Shown: piece after piece, positions 58,301 to 64,000 of the stretch | Numbering within the stretch: position 1 is the stretch's first letter | Layout of the letters: every line of letters begins with the position of its first letter | Assembly: GCF_905147365.1 (NCBI RefSeq) | Contig: NC_056428.1 | Span: 26,876,001 to 26,940,000, forward strand | Origin: Aricia agestis | Lineage: Eukaryota; Arthropoda; Insecta; Lepidoptera; Lycaenidae | Direction of reading: 5' to 3' | Length of the DNA: 64,000 nucleotides | Program-made: the position numbers and the translations under genes | Notes under the pieces: generated by a model | Told to the model about the DNA's origin: nothing | Databases searched by the model: none | Seen by the model: only the letters and a program-made list of their open reading frames with translations

Positions 58301-59552
58301 GCTGGTGACTAAAATCGACCGTGCAAACGCTCAGTCGCAAGCGATCGCTTGCTGCAAACACATAGCGGAGATCTCGGGCGGCACAGGCGATTTTTGTAGA
58401 ATGTGTAAATGGGGTGGCGATTCGACTAGTGACTTGCCGCGTGACTAAAATCGACCCGTTAGTCACCCGTGTAAATCGAGCATATTCCCCGCGTTCAAAA
58501 TATGCATTTTGAGCGTTTCGGTCGTTTTTAACGCTAATACATAATATCTTCCAATTACGTTATTAATATCTTCCAATTACGTCTCATTCTCTGATCCCTG
58601 ATTTAGTGGGACGGTTATATTCAGCTATTGCCGCTGCTCCTCGCGCTGCACTGCCGGCGACATTGCCCTGAATACTTCTGCGGCAGTAACGACTGCACCG
58701 AGCGCTTAAACTCACTGCCGCGCTCAGAGACGAATATTTCTTAATTGTAATTAAATTAAGATTTTGATATAAGCCCTATAGCCTTTTCATAATTTGTCAA
58801 ACTCTTCATTAAATCGAAATTTAATTTAAATCTTAAATAAATATAACTTAAGAGGAGTCCACACCGCCCTTTTTTCCATACAAACGTTGTCCCCTGTGTC
58901 CTCCCTGGATAATGCTAGTAGAGTTATAATTTTTTTCCTGAATATCCACGGTCACTAATAAAATGTCCCTATGTTTTCTTTTTTTTCATAATTTAATTAT
59001 TAAATAAGATATGAACGTTCAAAAACCCAAAAAAAAATGGCCAGATTTTCCGCTGTGTTCAAACATAAAGAAAACAGATTTGGCTAGATTATGCAAAAAA
59101 AAAAAAAAACATAGAAACACAGCTCAAGCCTTTCTTTAATCTTTAATGAAAAAAGTACTTAAATCGGTAAAGTTTAGGAACACAGCTCAAGCCTTTCTTT
59201 AATCTTTAATAAAAAAAATACTTAAATCGGTTAAGTTTTGGAAAAGGAATCATGGGGACAAGGAATCGTTGATTTTCTGCAGTTGTCTTTATCGCGTCCT
59301 GCGGTATAGGCTTGAGGTAAGGGAGACAGCTATAGATACTACACGTACTTTTTTCATTTCTCTAGCCCCTGGTGTATCCTCTTAACTAAAAAAATCTTAA
59401 AATATAACTTGTTCAAATAATTCCAGATTTTGTCTGCGATTGCGAAGGTGATGAAAGAGTGCTGGTATCAGAACCCCGCGGCTCGACTCACGGCGCTACG
59501 GATTAAGAAGACTTTGGCGAACATTGGCACAGACGACCACATCAAAATGTAA
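40213..59552 (+). CDS. babo: Type I activin/TGF-beta receptor, baboon class (complete)
   Basis: Gene-level entry. Exons: 40213-40318, 41638-41755, one of 42525-42682 / 42954-43102 / 43282-43400, 44884-45117, 46321-46551, 47149-47319, 47596-47768, 48959-49192, 59427-59552. The product is a single-pass membrane serine/threonine kinase that is phosphorylated on its GS box by a type II receptor and then phosphorylates Smads. All exon phases fit, giving 516, 513 or 503 residues, close to vertebrate ALK4/5. The L45 region [13 protein letters not shown] equals that of ALK4/5, which predicts signalling to the Smad2/3 orthologue rather than the BMP branch. An in-frame TAA 21 bp before the ATG fixes the start. 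Two introns stand out: 10.2 kb before the last exon and the cassette region. Confidence 0.96.
40319..41637 (+). other. baboon intron 1
   Basis: About 1.3 kb of AT-rich sequence with no recognised repeat or exon. Confidence 0.7.
41638..41755 (+). CDS. babo: baboon exon 2: first half of ligand-binding domain
   Basis: It follows TTGAATTTTAG and reads [32 protein letters not shown], ending at HTYQ in phase 2 before GTAAGT. The spacing C-x-C...C...CETDG.C is that of type I activin receptors (ALK4: CETDGACMVS). This is the constant part of the extracellular three-finger fold; the remaining cysteines come from the next, alternative exon. Confidence 0.93.
41756..42524 (+). other. baboon intron 2
   Basis: AT-rich, no repeats or exons recognised. 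It must house signals that decide which of the three following exons is used. Confidence 0.6.
42525..42682 (+). CDS. babo: baboon alternative exon 3-1 (ligand-binding, second half)
   Basis: It enters in phase 2 after GTGTAG and leaves in phase 1 before GTAAGA. It encodes [20 protein letters not shown], then [15 protein letters not shown] and a longer juxtamembrane stretch. The C...C...CC-x4-CN pattern closes the three-finger fold. It adds 53 residues, the longest of the three, giving a 516-residue receptor. I cannot say which Drosophila isoform (A, B or C) it equals. Confidence 0.88.
42954..43102 (+). CDS. babo: baboon alternative exon 3-2 (ligand-binding, second half)
   Basis: Acceptor GCGGTTCAG, donor GTAGGA; phases 2 in and 1 out, the same as its neighbours. 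It encodes [16 protein letters not shown], then [36 protein letters not shown] resembles the vertebrate pattern C-I-x-x-x-x-L-I-P...PF-x-C. The product would be 513 residues. Confidence 0.9.
43282..43400 (+). CDS. babo: baboon alternative exon 3-3 (ligand-binding, second half)
   Basis: Acceptor GACGTAG, donor GTACGG; phases 2 and 1. It encodes [20 protein letters not shown], then [18 protein letters not shown]. It is the shortest version (503-residue receptor). No ATG lies in it, so frame callers that require one miss it; the evidence is the cysteine pattern, fitting phases and splice sites. Confidence 0.9.
43401..44883 (+). other. baboon intron 3
   Basis: AT-rich. A short inverted-repeat element (GGCCATGATGGGCAAT / TTTGTCCATCATGGCC) lies at about 44729-44819, 65 bp before the next exon. 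Otherwise nothing recognised. Confidence 0.6.
44729..44819. mobile_element. Short MITE-like inverted repeat
   Basis: AGGCCATGATGGGCAA at the left and TTGTCCATCATGGCC at the right, about 90 bp in all. Confidence 0.5.
44884..45117 (+). CDS. babo: baboon exon 4: transmembrane segment and start of GS box
   Basis: It opens after CAAAATAAAG with [10 protein letters not shown], then the membrane helix [20 protein letters not shown], then the cytosolic stop-transfer [11 protein letters not shown]. It ends [13 protein letters not shown], the TTSGSGSG phosphorylation box, in phase 1 before GTAAAT. The type II receptor phosphorylates this box. The acceptor is weak in pyrimidines, but CTAAC sits at a proper distance. 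Minus-strand frames over it are shadows. Confidence 0.93.
45542..45921 (+). mobile_element. GGGTTCCGTACC-family repeat, short copy
   Basis: It starts GGGTTCCGTACCCAAAGG, includes TCTGTCTCCAAGCTGT and ends GTGCGCGAGTCCAACTTGCA with CTTGGCCG. It has no Helitron insertion and so marks the empty site for 16479-17485. Confidence 0.75.
46070..46190. other. GC-rich patch in baboon intron 4
   Basis: Repeated GCGGCGCGGCGCGGCG and GTGTCACGGTGGCGGCG in an AT-rich intron. It is open in the + frame, but there is no fit to the receptor family, and the exon that follows supplies the expected sequence. More likely a GC-rich mobile repeat than an exon. Confidence 0.4.
46321..46551 (+). CDS. babo: baboon exon 5: GS loop and kinase N-lobe
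   Basis: After TATTTTCAG it reads [19 protein letters not shown], the LP of which binds FKBP12 in vertebrate receptors, then the glycine loop [11 protein letters not shown] and the ATP-binding lysine in [26 protein letters not shown] holds the helix C glutamate. It ends in the L45 region at ADNK, phase 1. Confidence 0.96.
46552..47148 (+). other. baboon intron 5
   Basis: Contains a worn copy of the CAGTGTGTAACAAA foldback MITE at about 46600-46775 (AAGTGATAATACTTTAGAGT). Nothing else. Confidence 0.65.
47149..47319 (+). CDS. babo: baboon exon 6: kinase, L45 loop to helix E
   Basis: Acceptor TTGTTACAG, donor GTAAGA, phase 1 at both ends. It encodes [20 protein letters not shown], then [10 protein letters not shown] and [26 protein letters not shown] completes the Smad-selecting loop of ALK4/5 receptors. 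No ATG-initiated long frame covers it, so it is easily missed. Confidence 0.95.
47320..47595 (+). other. baboon intron 6, 276 bp
   Basis: Includes a decayed Helitron-type terminus (CACTAGACGTTCCGTGCGGC) at about 47351. Confidence 0.7.
47596..47768 (+). CDS. babo: baboon exon 7: kinase catalytic and activation loops
   Basis: Acceptor TGGTTACAG, donor GTAAGT. It encodes [17 protein letters not shown], with the catalytic aspartate in HRDLKSKN, then GDLGLAVRH (DLG in place of DFG, normal for this family), the activation segment and GTKRYMAPE. Phase 1 in, phase 0 out. All catalytic residues are present, so the kinase should be active. Confidence 0.96.
47769..48958 (+). other. baboon intron 7
   Basis: Holds a repeat starting CTAGCTAACCCGGCAAACGT at about 48129-48270, and at about 48535-48920 a reverse-orientation piece of the Helitron X 5' half. 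No exon. Confidence 0.65.
48959..49192 (+). CDS. babo: baboon exon 8: kinase C-lobe
   Basis: Phase 0 on both sides; acceptor TTTTTTGTAG, donor GTGAGT. It reads [55 protein letters not shown] and [13 protein letters not shown]. It carries the helix F aspartate in RSDVYSFG and the VPNRW motif of type I receptors. Confidence 0.96.
49498..49777. mobile_element. MITE with TGGAACGAAGTTC ends and two internal hairpins
   Basis: TGGAACGAAGTTC at the left and GAACTTCGTTCCA at the right. Inside are GTTGTAACGACAC-CAAA-GTGTCGTTACAAC (about 49562-49591) and AACTATAGCA-AAA-ATGCTATAGTT (about 49605-49629). Confidence 0.65.
50038..50462. mobile_element. MITE of the ATAGTTTGTGCG family, complete copy
   Basis: Terminal ATAGTTTGTGCGTTTTATGA mirrored by CATCTTAAAACGCACATACT with the final AT; the interior is shared with 19961-20451, including TAGCATTTAGCAACTTTTCA. 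Confidence 0.85.
50810..51620 (-). mobile_element. 0.8 kb composite repeat, near-identical to 29316-30129
   Basis: Same orientation and ends as the 29 kb copy. The few differences include a 3-base difference at CATAG(TAG)CATATGC. It was inserted inside baboon intron 8. Confidence 0.85.
52639..54830. mobile_element. hAT-like element with 8-bp duplication
   Basis: The 8-bp ATTCATAG stands at 52631-52638 and 54831-54838. The ends TAGAGATTGG and CCACCTCTA are inverted and match the TAGNG-type terminus of hAT elements. Subterminal AAAACCCA and ATTCCA blocks are also inverted. The interior holds repeated CACGTGTCAT..GCCACACGTT blocks, an ACCGACTTCC-family insert (about 53285-53480) and an acidic open frame near the right end. 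Confidence 0.75.
54540..54700 (+). other. Acidic open frame inside the hAT-like element
   Basis: One + frame without an ATG reads [20 protein letters not shown], then [16 protein letters not shown] and stop. Codon-like composition and the acidic end suggest a decayed piece of a transposon protein. No domain was recognised. Confidence 0.4.
55117..56865 (+). mobile_element. Composite Helitron-like element, 1.75 kb
   Basis: Begins A|TCTATACTAATATTATAAAT and ends GACGAAGTCGC hairpin, GGGCAACAGCTAG|T. It contains a SINE unit with B-box GGTTCGAGTCC at 55363-55373, an opposing CTAGCTGTTGCC end at about 55862, the GC hairpin (55976-56060), and a final full unit carrying a 140-bp MITE. The order parallels 31467-33570 and, reversed, 7428-9070. 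Confidence 0.8.
56478..56617. mobile_element. 140-bp MITE with TAA duplication inside the Helitron
   Basis: Ends CAAATTTCACCAACG and CGTTGGTGAAATT, with flanking TAA on both sides. The sister Helitron copy reads GTAACCTTAAATCTATCAAT at 33307-33326 with no insert, giving the empty site. Confidence 0.85.
57158..57430. mobile_element. Possible MITE with GTTAAAG-rich interior
   Basis: GTTGCACCAACTAACTTTAA at the left faces TTTAACCACG..TGGTGCATCCCAAC at the right. GGTTAAAGTTAAAG-like stretches lie inside both arms. The terminal match is imperfect. Confidence 0.45.
58175..58477. mobile_element. GC-rich MITE with GATTTACACGGGTGACTAA ends
   Basis: GATTTACACGGGTGACTAA at the left and TTAGTCACCCGTGTAAATC at the right are exact inverses. 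The interior has many CGACT/AGTCG words. The open frame of 70 codons is not protein-like. Confidence 0.85.
59427..59552 (+). CDS. babo: baboon last exon: kinase C-terminus and stop
   Basis: Acceptor AATTCCAG, phase 0. It encodes [20 protein letters not shown], then [16 protein letters not shown] and DDHIKM with TAA at 59550-59552. [19 protein letters not shown] is the invariant end of type I receptor kinases. It has no ATG near its start, so ATG-based callers miss it. Confidence 0.96.
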   Translation: MLSAIAKVMKECWYQNPAARLTALRIKKTLANIGTDDHIKM

Positions 59553-59598
59553 ACGGTCACTATCGTAGGTTTTAACTTCTCTATTGCATTCTGATATT

Positions 59599-59604
59599 AA
59601 TAAA
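59599..59604 (+). terminator. Candidate baboon poly(A) signal
   Basis: AATAAA 47 bp after the stop. This gives a very short 3' UTR; further AATAAA-type signals occur around 60905, so longer forms are possible. Confidence 0.45.
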
Positions 59605-59668
59605 TGAATATTAGAGGCTATAGAAAAGTTATATAGATTCACCGACGATTCATCTGGTATATTAAAAA

Positions 59669-60575
59669 TAAAATCGGCCAAGTGCGAGTCGGACTCGCGC
59701 ACTAAGGGTTCCGTACCGTTAAAGAGCAAAAGTAGGAAAATAATTGTTTTTGTATGAGAGCCCCCTTAGTTATTTATTTCATTTAAAACCACTACATATT
59801 ATAAAACAAAGTCGATTTTTTCCCTCATGTCCTTTCGTTCCCTTTAATCTTTAAAACTACGCAATGGATTTTGATGCGGTTTTCTTTAATAGATAGAGTG
59901 ATTAAAGAGGAAGGTTTATAAGTTTCAAAACATTAATTAAATAGTGGAGAAATACTTTTATTTTCGGGGTTTCTAATGTGATGTCGTAAATAATTACATT
60001 TTTTCCGCTTACATTGCAAACGCAGGCTGAACCCTATGAGATTTGTCAAAATAATGTACTTACCAAGTATGTACACTATGAAAAGGTCTACAGAAAAATT
60101 CGCGATGGTATACGTCTACATCTTAAGGATATCCCACAATAACATTTTTTGTCATTTACTAAAAAACTACAAATAATGGCTGTCTGTCTGTTTGTCTCTC
60201 TCCAGGCTGTATCTCAAAAACCGCTATAGCTAGACTTCTGAAATTTTCACAGATTGTGTAAACATACACGCCGCTATAACAACAAATACTAAAAACAAAA
60301 TAAAATTAATATTAATTAATGGGGGCACCCATACAACAAACGTGATTTTTTTACCTTTTTTGCTCGATATTGATAATGGCAACAGAAAAGCACTTGACAT
60401 TTTCGCAAAATCCTCAATTATATATTGTGTACTTTAATAGTTAATAATTAAATTAAGATAAAATTAAAATTTAAAGGGTGCTCCCATACAAAAAACAAAA
60501 ATGTTGGCCTATTTTTGCTCTATAACGGTACGGAACGCTTCCTGCGGGAGTTCGTCTCCCACCTGGCCTATTTTT
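59669..60575 (+). mobile_element. GGCCAAGTGCGAGTCGG repeat, long copy
   Basis: The left end TCGGCCAAGTGCGAGTCGGA, CTCGCGCACTAAGGGTTCCG and the right end GGTACGGAACGCTTCCTGCG with CACCTGGCC are inverted, which marks a terminal-inverted-repeat element. It shares its interior with 16245-17690 and 45542-45921. Confidence 0.75.
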
Positions 60576-60580
60576 TTAAA

Positions 60581-60783
60581 TGTTATTTTAAACTCCACTC
60601 GGGCTAACTTGTCGCCAGCGGTCATTGACCCACTGTCAAAAACCTGCCACTTTCCATATAAACAGCGATTGACAATGAAATGTCAGAAATTGTCAATCGT
60701 GGTTTTATATTGAAAATGACAAGTTTTTGACAGGAAGTCAATGACCGCTAGCGACAAGTTAGCCCGAGTGGAGTATAATAACA
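60581..60783. mobile_element. MITE with ACTCCACTCGGGCTAACTTG ends
   Basis: ACTCCACTCGGGCTAACTTG plus TCGC at the left is mirrored at the right; inner blocks AGCGGTCATTGAC and TGACAATG are mirrored too. A related inner part (TTGACAGGGAGACAATGACC) lies at about 2205. Confidence 0.85.
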
Positions 60784-62877
60784 AAAAATTAAATTATTAT
60801 AGAATTAGCGTTTAGACACGTGTTTGATGTTAAATGTAAAAATGTTAATTAATATAGGTGATACAGTATGGCTTTATAATTTATTAATACAATACAGTTT
60901 TTCTTTATTAAAATAAAGAAAAACTGTATCGGATTTCAAAGATAGATTTTATAAGAGGCAGACCGCTTTTCTGTGTTTTGTCTCTGTCGCTCTTCATGAA
61001 GTAAGAAAGAGACAAACCTAAATATGCTAATCTTTTTAGAAATTGAACAAGAAAAAGAAAAAAGGTTTCACCTATATAATTAACATAGTCGTTGTTGATA
61101 GTGACTGTTTGACTAAATATAATATTATCTGTTTCACTGTACATTATATTTACCATAACTTTAGTTTACCCCAATCATTTTTATAATAATTTAAAAACAA
61201 AAAATGTATTTTTAGATATTTTATATTTTACATTTAAAGTTAAAAATATTGTTTTGTAAACAGCACAGTTTAAGGATTTTTAACTGAAACCTTTTGAAAG
61301 TTTTTATTCAAAGAATATGTGTAGTCTCACTAGTATTAGCCTCTGATTGCCTTTTTATTTTGATCTCAATTGCTGAATTGCGGTCGTGTATTAACTTATT
61401 GCGGAATTTCGGTCGCACTTGGAGGCATTCAATGATTACTCAGCTTTAATGGAATGAAACTTTATAAATTTTCTGATAAACTTCTAATTAATTCAAGTTA
61501 ACTTATCATTAAATGTAGATGAGTGCAACCATTTGACTCGCATTCTATATTATCGAGAGGGAATAATATAATATTGCTAAACGTGAGAGAAAGGGATAGA
61601 AATATTATATTAGAACGGGAGTGAAATGTAAGTAGCGTTGAGTCACTTGTCTCCTACTTTTAAAATCATTGTATTCAACTTGTTGCGCGACCGCTTTTTA
61701 GATTTGTAGTCTTAAAATATAAAATGTTTAGACCGAGACCTAAAACCCAGGTTCAGAGTGAAATAAGTGTAATTCGCCGTTAGACTTGGTTTAAACTACC
61801 CTTAACTGCCGTTTATGTTTCTCTTTTATTTCTCTTTTTAACTTTACGATAGGAATACATTGTATTTTGCAAAGTAAAATGGTAAATATGCGGTGAAAAC
61901 AGATTTGTAAGATCAGCACACTACGGTTTACTTATTTCAATCGTCAAAAGAATAAAAAAAATCGTCGGTAACAATTTACTAAAGCCACTTTTCCTCCTGT
62001 AAAATTGTGGCCATAATGATAGCTCATAAATTGATTCGTTTGCTCGAACACAACACAGAACCCAGCTCACTAATATATTAAGTTATTCTCAATAGTTAAA
62101 ATCCTGTAAATATAATAGTAATAAGTAATTTAAGTTGTATATATCTGATTTTGCAGTTTGCTAGTTTAGTCTACATCAAAATATGTTTATTATTCTGCTC
62201 GACTTTGGTTACGATTACGTACGCTTGATTTGTAAAGTAACTTTTCAAGCACTTGTACGTTGGGTTGAAAAAAATACATGCAAAGATCTTTTGGCGCGTG
62301 GCCGTGTTGGGAACTAATGCCATCATCTTTTTAAGTGTCACTTAAGAGGAGGTCGTTAGTTCTGATTTTGGCTTTCCGCCATACATTCTTGTAAGTTTAC
62401 ACTAGCTATTTGATCGAGCTTTGCTCGGTATTCGATAAAACACGAATAAAATGACATTTTCTAAAAATTATTCCTAGCTAGATCGAGTTATCGCCCCCGA
62501 AATCCCCTATATACTAAATTTCATCAAAATCGTTGGAGCCGATTCCGAGATTCCAATTATATATATTATATACAAGAATTGCTCGTTAAGACATATAAGA
62601 TTACACTGATTATACACAACACATGGCTTTACTCGGTAGCATTCCAATTCGTGTCTTTGAGTAATAGAACTCACGATCCTATTTATGTTGGGTGGATATA
62701 TGCGATGTATTTTATCGTTATCCCTGTAATATGTTTTAATCGAAATAAAAGTTGCAATTTAGTTTTCATAATGGTAATTTGATTCACCAGTTTCACCTAT
62801 TAATACTGCGATAAGCGACAGTGTTGTCTGTAGCGTATTTTAGCATATTGCAAGTGTACGATGAGACAGTATATAAG
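60784..62877. other. Intergenic sequence downstream of baboon
   Basis: AT-rich. A retroelement- or Helitron-like tail (CTAGCTATTTGATCGAGC, then TTTCATCAAAATCGTTGGAG) sits at about 62403-62580. No gene or exon supported. Confidence 0.5.
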
Positions 62878-62883
62878 CTGAAA

Positions 62884-62921
62884 CTTAAATATGAACTGAC
62901 AAGTTCATATTTAAGTTCAGT
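62884..62921. repeat. Small hairpin, 15- to 17-bp stem
   Basis: ACTTAAATATGAACT, short loop, AGTTCATATTTAAGT. Confidence 0.75.
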
Positions 62922-63184
62922 CAAGAGAATTGGGAATATGTATAGTTTATTTTTGAGAAGCACAATATGTTTACAGAGGAATAATACTGTCCTCTGTGAT
63001 TACGAGCATGCGGGTTGAAAGTTTCTTCGTAGCTCTGAAGAAAAATTATGGTTCCACTTCAATTAATTTCTACTCTCCATGGTTAAGCTATAACTAATAA
63101 CTATGCATATTTCCTTTTGGTCACTAGGTATTTCACTGCCTTAATAAACCGTAGTGTGCGTTGCCTTTAGTTTGTGGTCCGCCT

Positions 63185-63220
63185 AAAGCGCCGGTAAGCA
63201 TGGCTCTCCCTACCTCTTAG
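63185..63220 (+). repeat. SINE-like tail fragment
   Basis: GCCGGTAAGCATGGCTCTCCC resembles the 3' end of the repeat at 36590-36910 (GCATGGCTCTCCC). Confidence 0.45.
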
Positions 63221-63731
63221 AATAATCTACTAATATCAGAAAGGAGCATTTATTATACTAACATTGTTATATGGACTTGAATTTGTAGTGATATTTTTAC
63301 GTTACCAAGTGTGTAGGCTTAAAATGTAAGTGAAAATGTAAAGCCCCGATTTTTGGTTGAAACTCGAGTGAGGCACGTCTGACAATTAATGTCGTCCAAA
63401 AAAAAAAATAAGGCAACAAAATTAGAAGTCGGAGCGCCTAAGCATAATTAAACTTGTATGTGTATTGTATGCGATACTTCATTAATTGTTTGGTAAAATG
63501 AATTCTGTGATAATGTATCAAAATTACAGCAATATTATGTTTTGTTGTGACTTGCGTTTACGAGGGATGATTTGACTGCTTTTATTCAACTTTGAACTGT
63601 ATGTAAGATTACCCTGCAAGATAGTGTATTAGATGTTAATCGCAAGCAATTCTGAAGCTTCCCAGAAATTAAGTAGGTACATATAGTCGAAGGTAGATCC
63701 GGTGTGCCACTTTTCGACCTTGTAAGCATAA

Positions 63732-63916
63732 TAGCTGGTTTACACGTATTAAGTCGATAAGTAGTTAACTAAATTTTGACTTAATTTTAAGTTATTAATT
63801 GCATGTAAACACAAAATTTATTGCAAGTAGCAAGTTCAAATTTAGTTAAGTAAGTATAAAGTCATAAGTTAAAATTTAGTTGACTTCTTATCTACTTAAT
63901 ATGTGTAAACCAGCCA
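63732..63916. mobile_element. MITE with TAGCTGGTTTACAC ends and TAA duplication
   Basis: TAGCTGGTTTACACGTATTA at the left and its near-exact inverse at the right (about 50 bp), flanked by TAA on both sides at 63729-63731 and 63917-63919. Interior TTAACTAAATTTTGACTTA blocks are also mirrored. Confidence 0.85.
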
Positions 63917-63922
63917 TAAGGT

Positions 63923-64000
63923 TTAACACTAGAAAGACCGGAGCGGTCAAATGACCGCATTTTCGTTTTTAATTTGCGATATTTTTGTTACCGTTTCGTG
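63923..64000 (+). mobile_element. Possible piggyBac-like left end, cut by the window
   Basis: TTAA at 63923-63926 is followed by CACTAGAAAGACCGGAGCGG and a small palindrome GCGGTCA-AA-TGACCGC. TTAA plus a C.CTAGAAAGA start is the pattern of piggyBac termini. The other end is not in the window. Confidence 0.5.

Larger units (their letters stand above)
49193..59426 (+). other. baboon intron 8, 10.2 kb of transposons
   Basis: Contents in order: hairpin-rich MITE (49498-49777), ATAGTTTGTGCG MITE (50038-50462), GC-rich fragment with repeated GGCGCCC (50540-50725), 0.8 kb composite (50810-51620), CTAGCTGGCCCGG repeat (about 51990-52300), hAT-like element (52639-54830), composite Helitron (55117-56865), and MITEs at about 57158-57430 and 58175-58477. 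No coding exon was found in it. Confidence 0.75.

Noticed and set aside
58236..58448. 70-codon + frame near 58.3 kb
   Set aside because: It lies inside a MITE with exact 19-bp inverted ends; GC-rich repeat words explain the openness.

Overview
The window is nuclear DNA of an insect, almost certainly a moth or butterfly. The evidence is AT-rich introns with GT/AG junctions, two recognisable animal signalling genes, and dense young repeats of lepidopteran type: Helitron-like elements starting near TATACTAATATTATAAATGCG and ending in CAGCTAG after a short hairpin, TCTG/CAGA runs, and many small inverted-repeat elements (MITEs). There is no sign of prokaryotic organisation, CRISPR, rRNA or a complete tRNA. 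The species cannot be named from sequence alone.

Two genes, both on the + strand, account for all the coding exons I can support. (1) Positions 3255-14367 hold the last three exons of phospholipase C gamma (Drosophila small wing): the SH3 exon, a long exon with the second half of the split PH domain plus the catalytic Y box and the start of C2, and the last C2 exon. Earlier exons lie left of the window. Just past the stop codon the +1 frame stays open for about 60 codons and ends in a basic tail with four cysteines. (2) Positions 40213-59552 hold a complete type I TGF-beta/activin receptor of the baboon (ALK4/5) class: signal-peptide exon, first ligand-binding exon, three alternative second ligand-binding exons in a row, transmembrane/GS exon, five kinase exons, and a last kinase exon after a 10.2 kb intron. 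Phases match at every junction, giving products of 503, 513 or 516 residues.

The rest is intron or intergenic DNA made largely of transposon layers. Several insertions can be dated relative to each other because an uninterrupted relative of the target lies elsewhere in the window. Examples are a Helitron at 16479-17485 inside an older repeat; a 2.1 kb Helitron at 31467-33570 inside another copy of that Helitron family; a PIF/Harbinger derivative at 34518-35396 inside an older 0.9 kb insert in the same copy; a 1.9 kb element with 4-bp TGTA target duplications at 24134-26057 that carries six copies of a 15-bp motif and was itself hit by a 5'-truncated retroelement; a hAT-like element with an 8-bp duplication at 52639-54830; and a Tc1/mariner-like element at 19855-21988 holding a large palindrome. 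A near-identical 0.8 kb unit occurs at 29316-30129 and 50810-51620. The right edge enters what looks like a piggyBac-like terminus next to TTAA.

The two genes are separate units about 26 kb apart. Both serve growth signalling (receptor tyrosine kinase to PLC; activin-like ligand to Smad), but nothing in the sequence links their regulation. The most interesting points are the three-way alternative exon cassette of the receptor, the out-of-frame C-terminal tail of PLC gamma, and the motif-studded 24-26 kb transposon.
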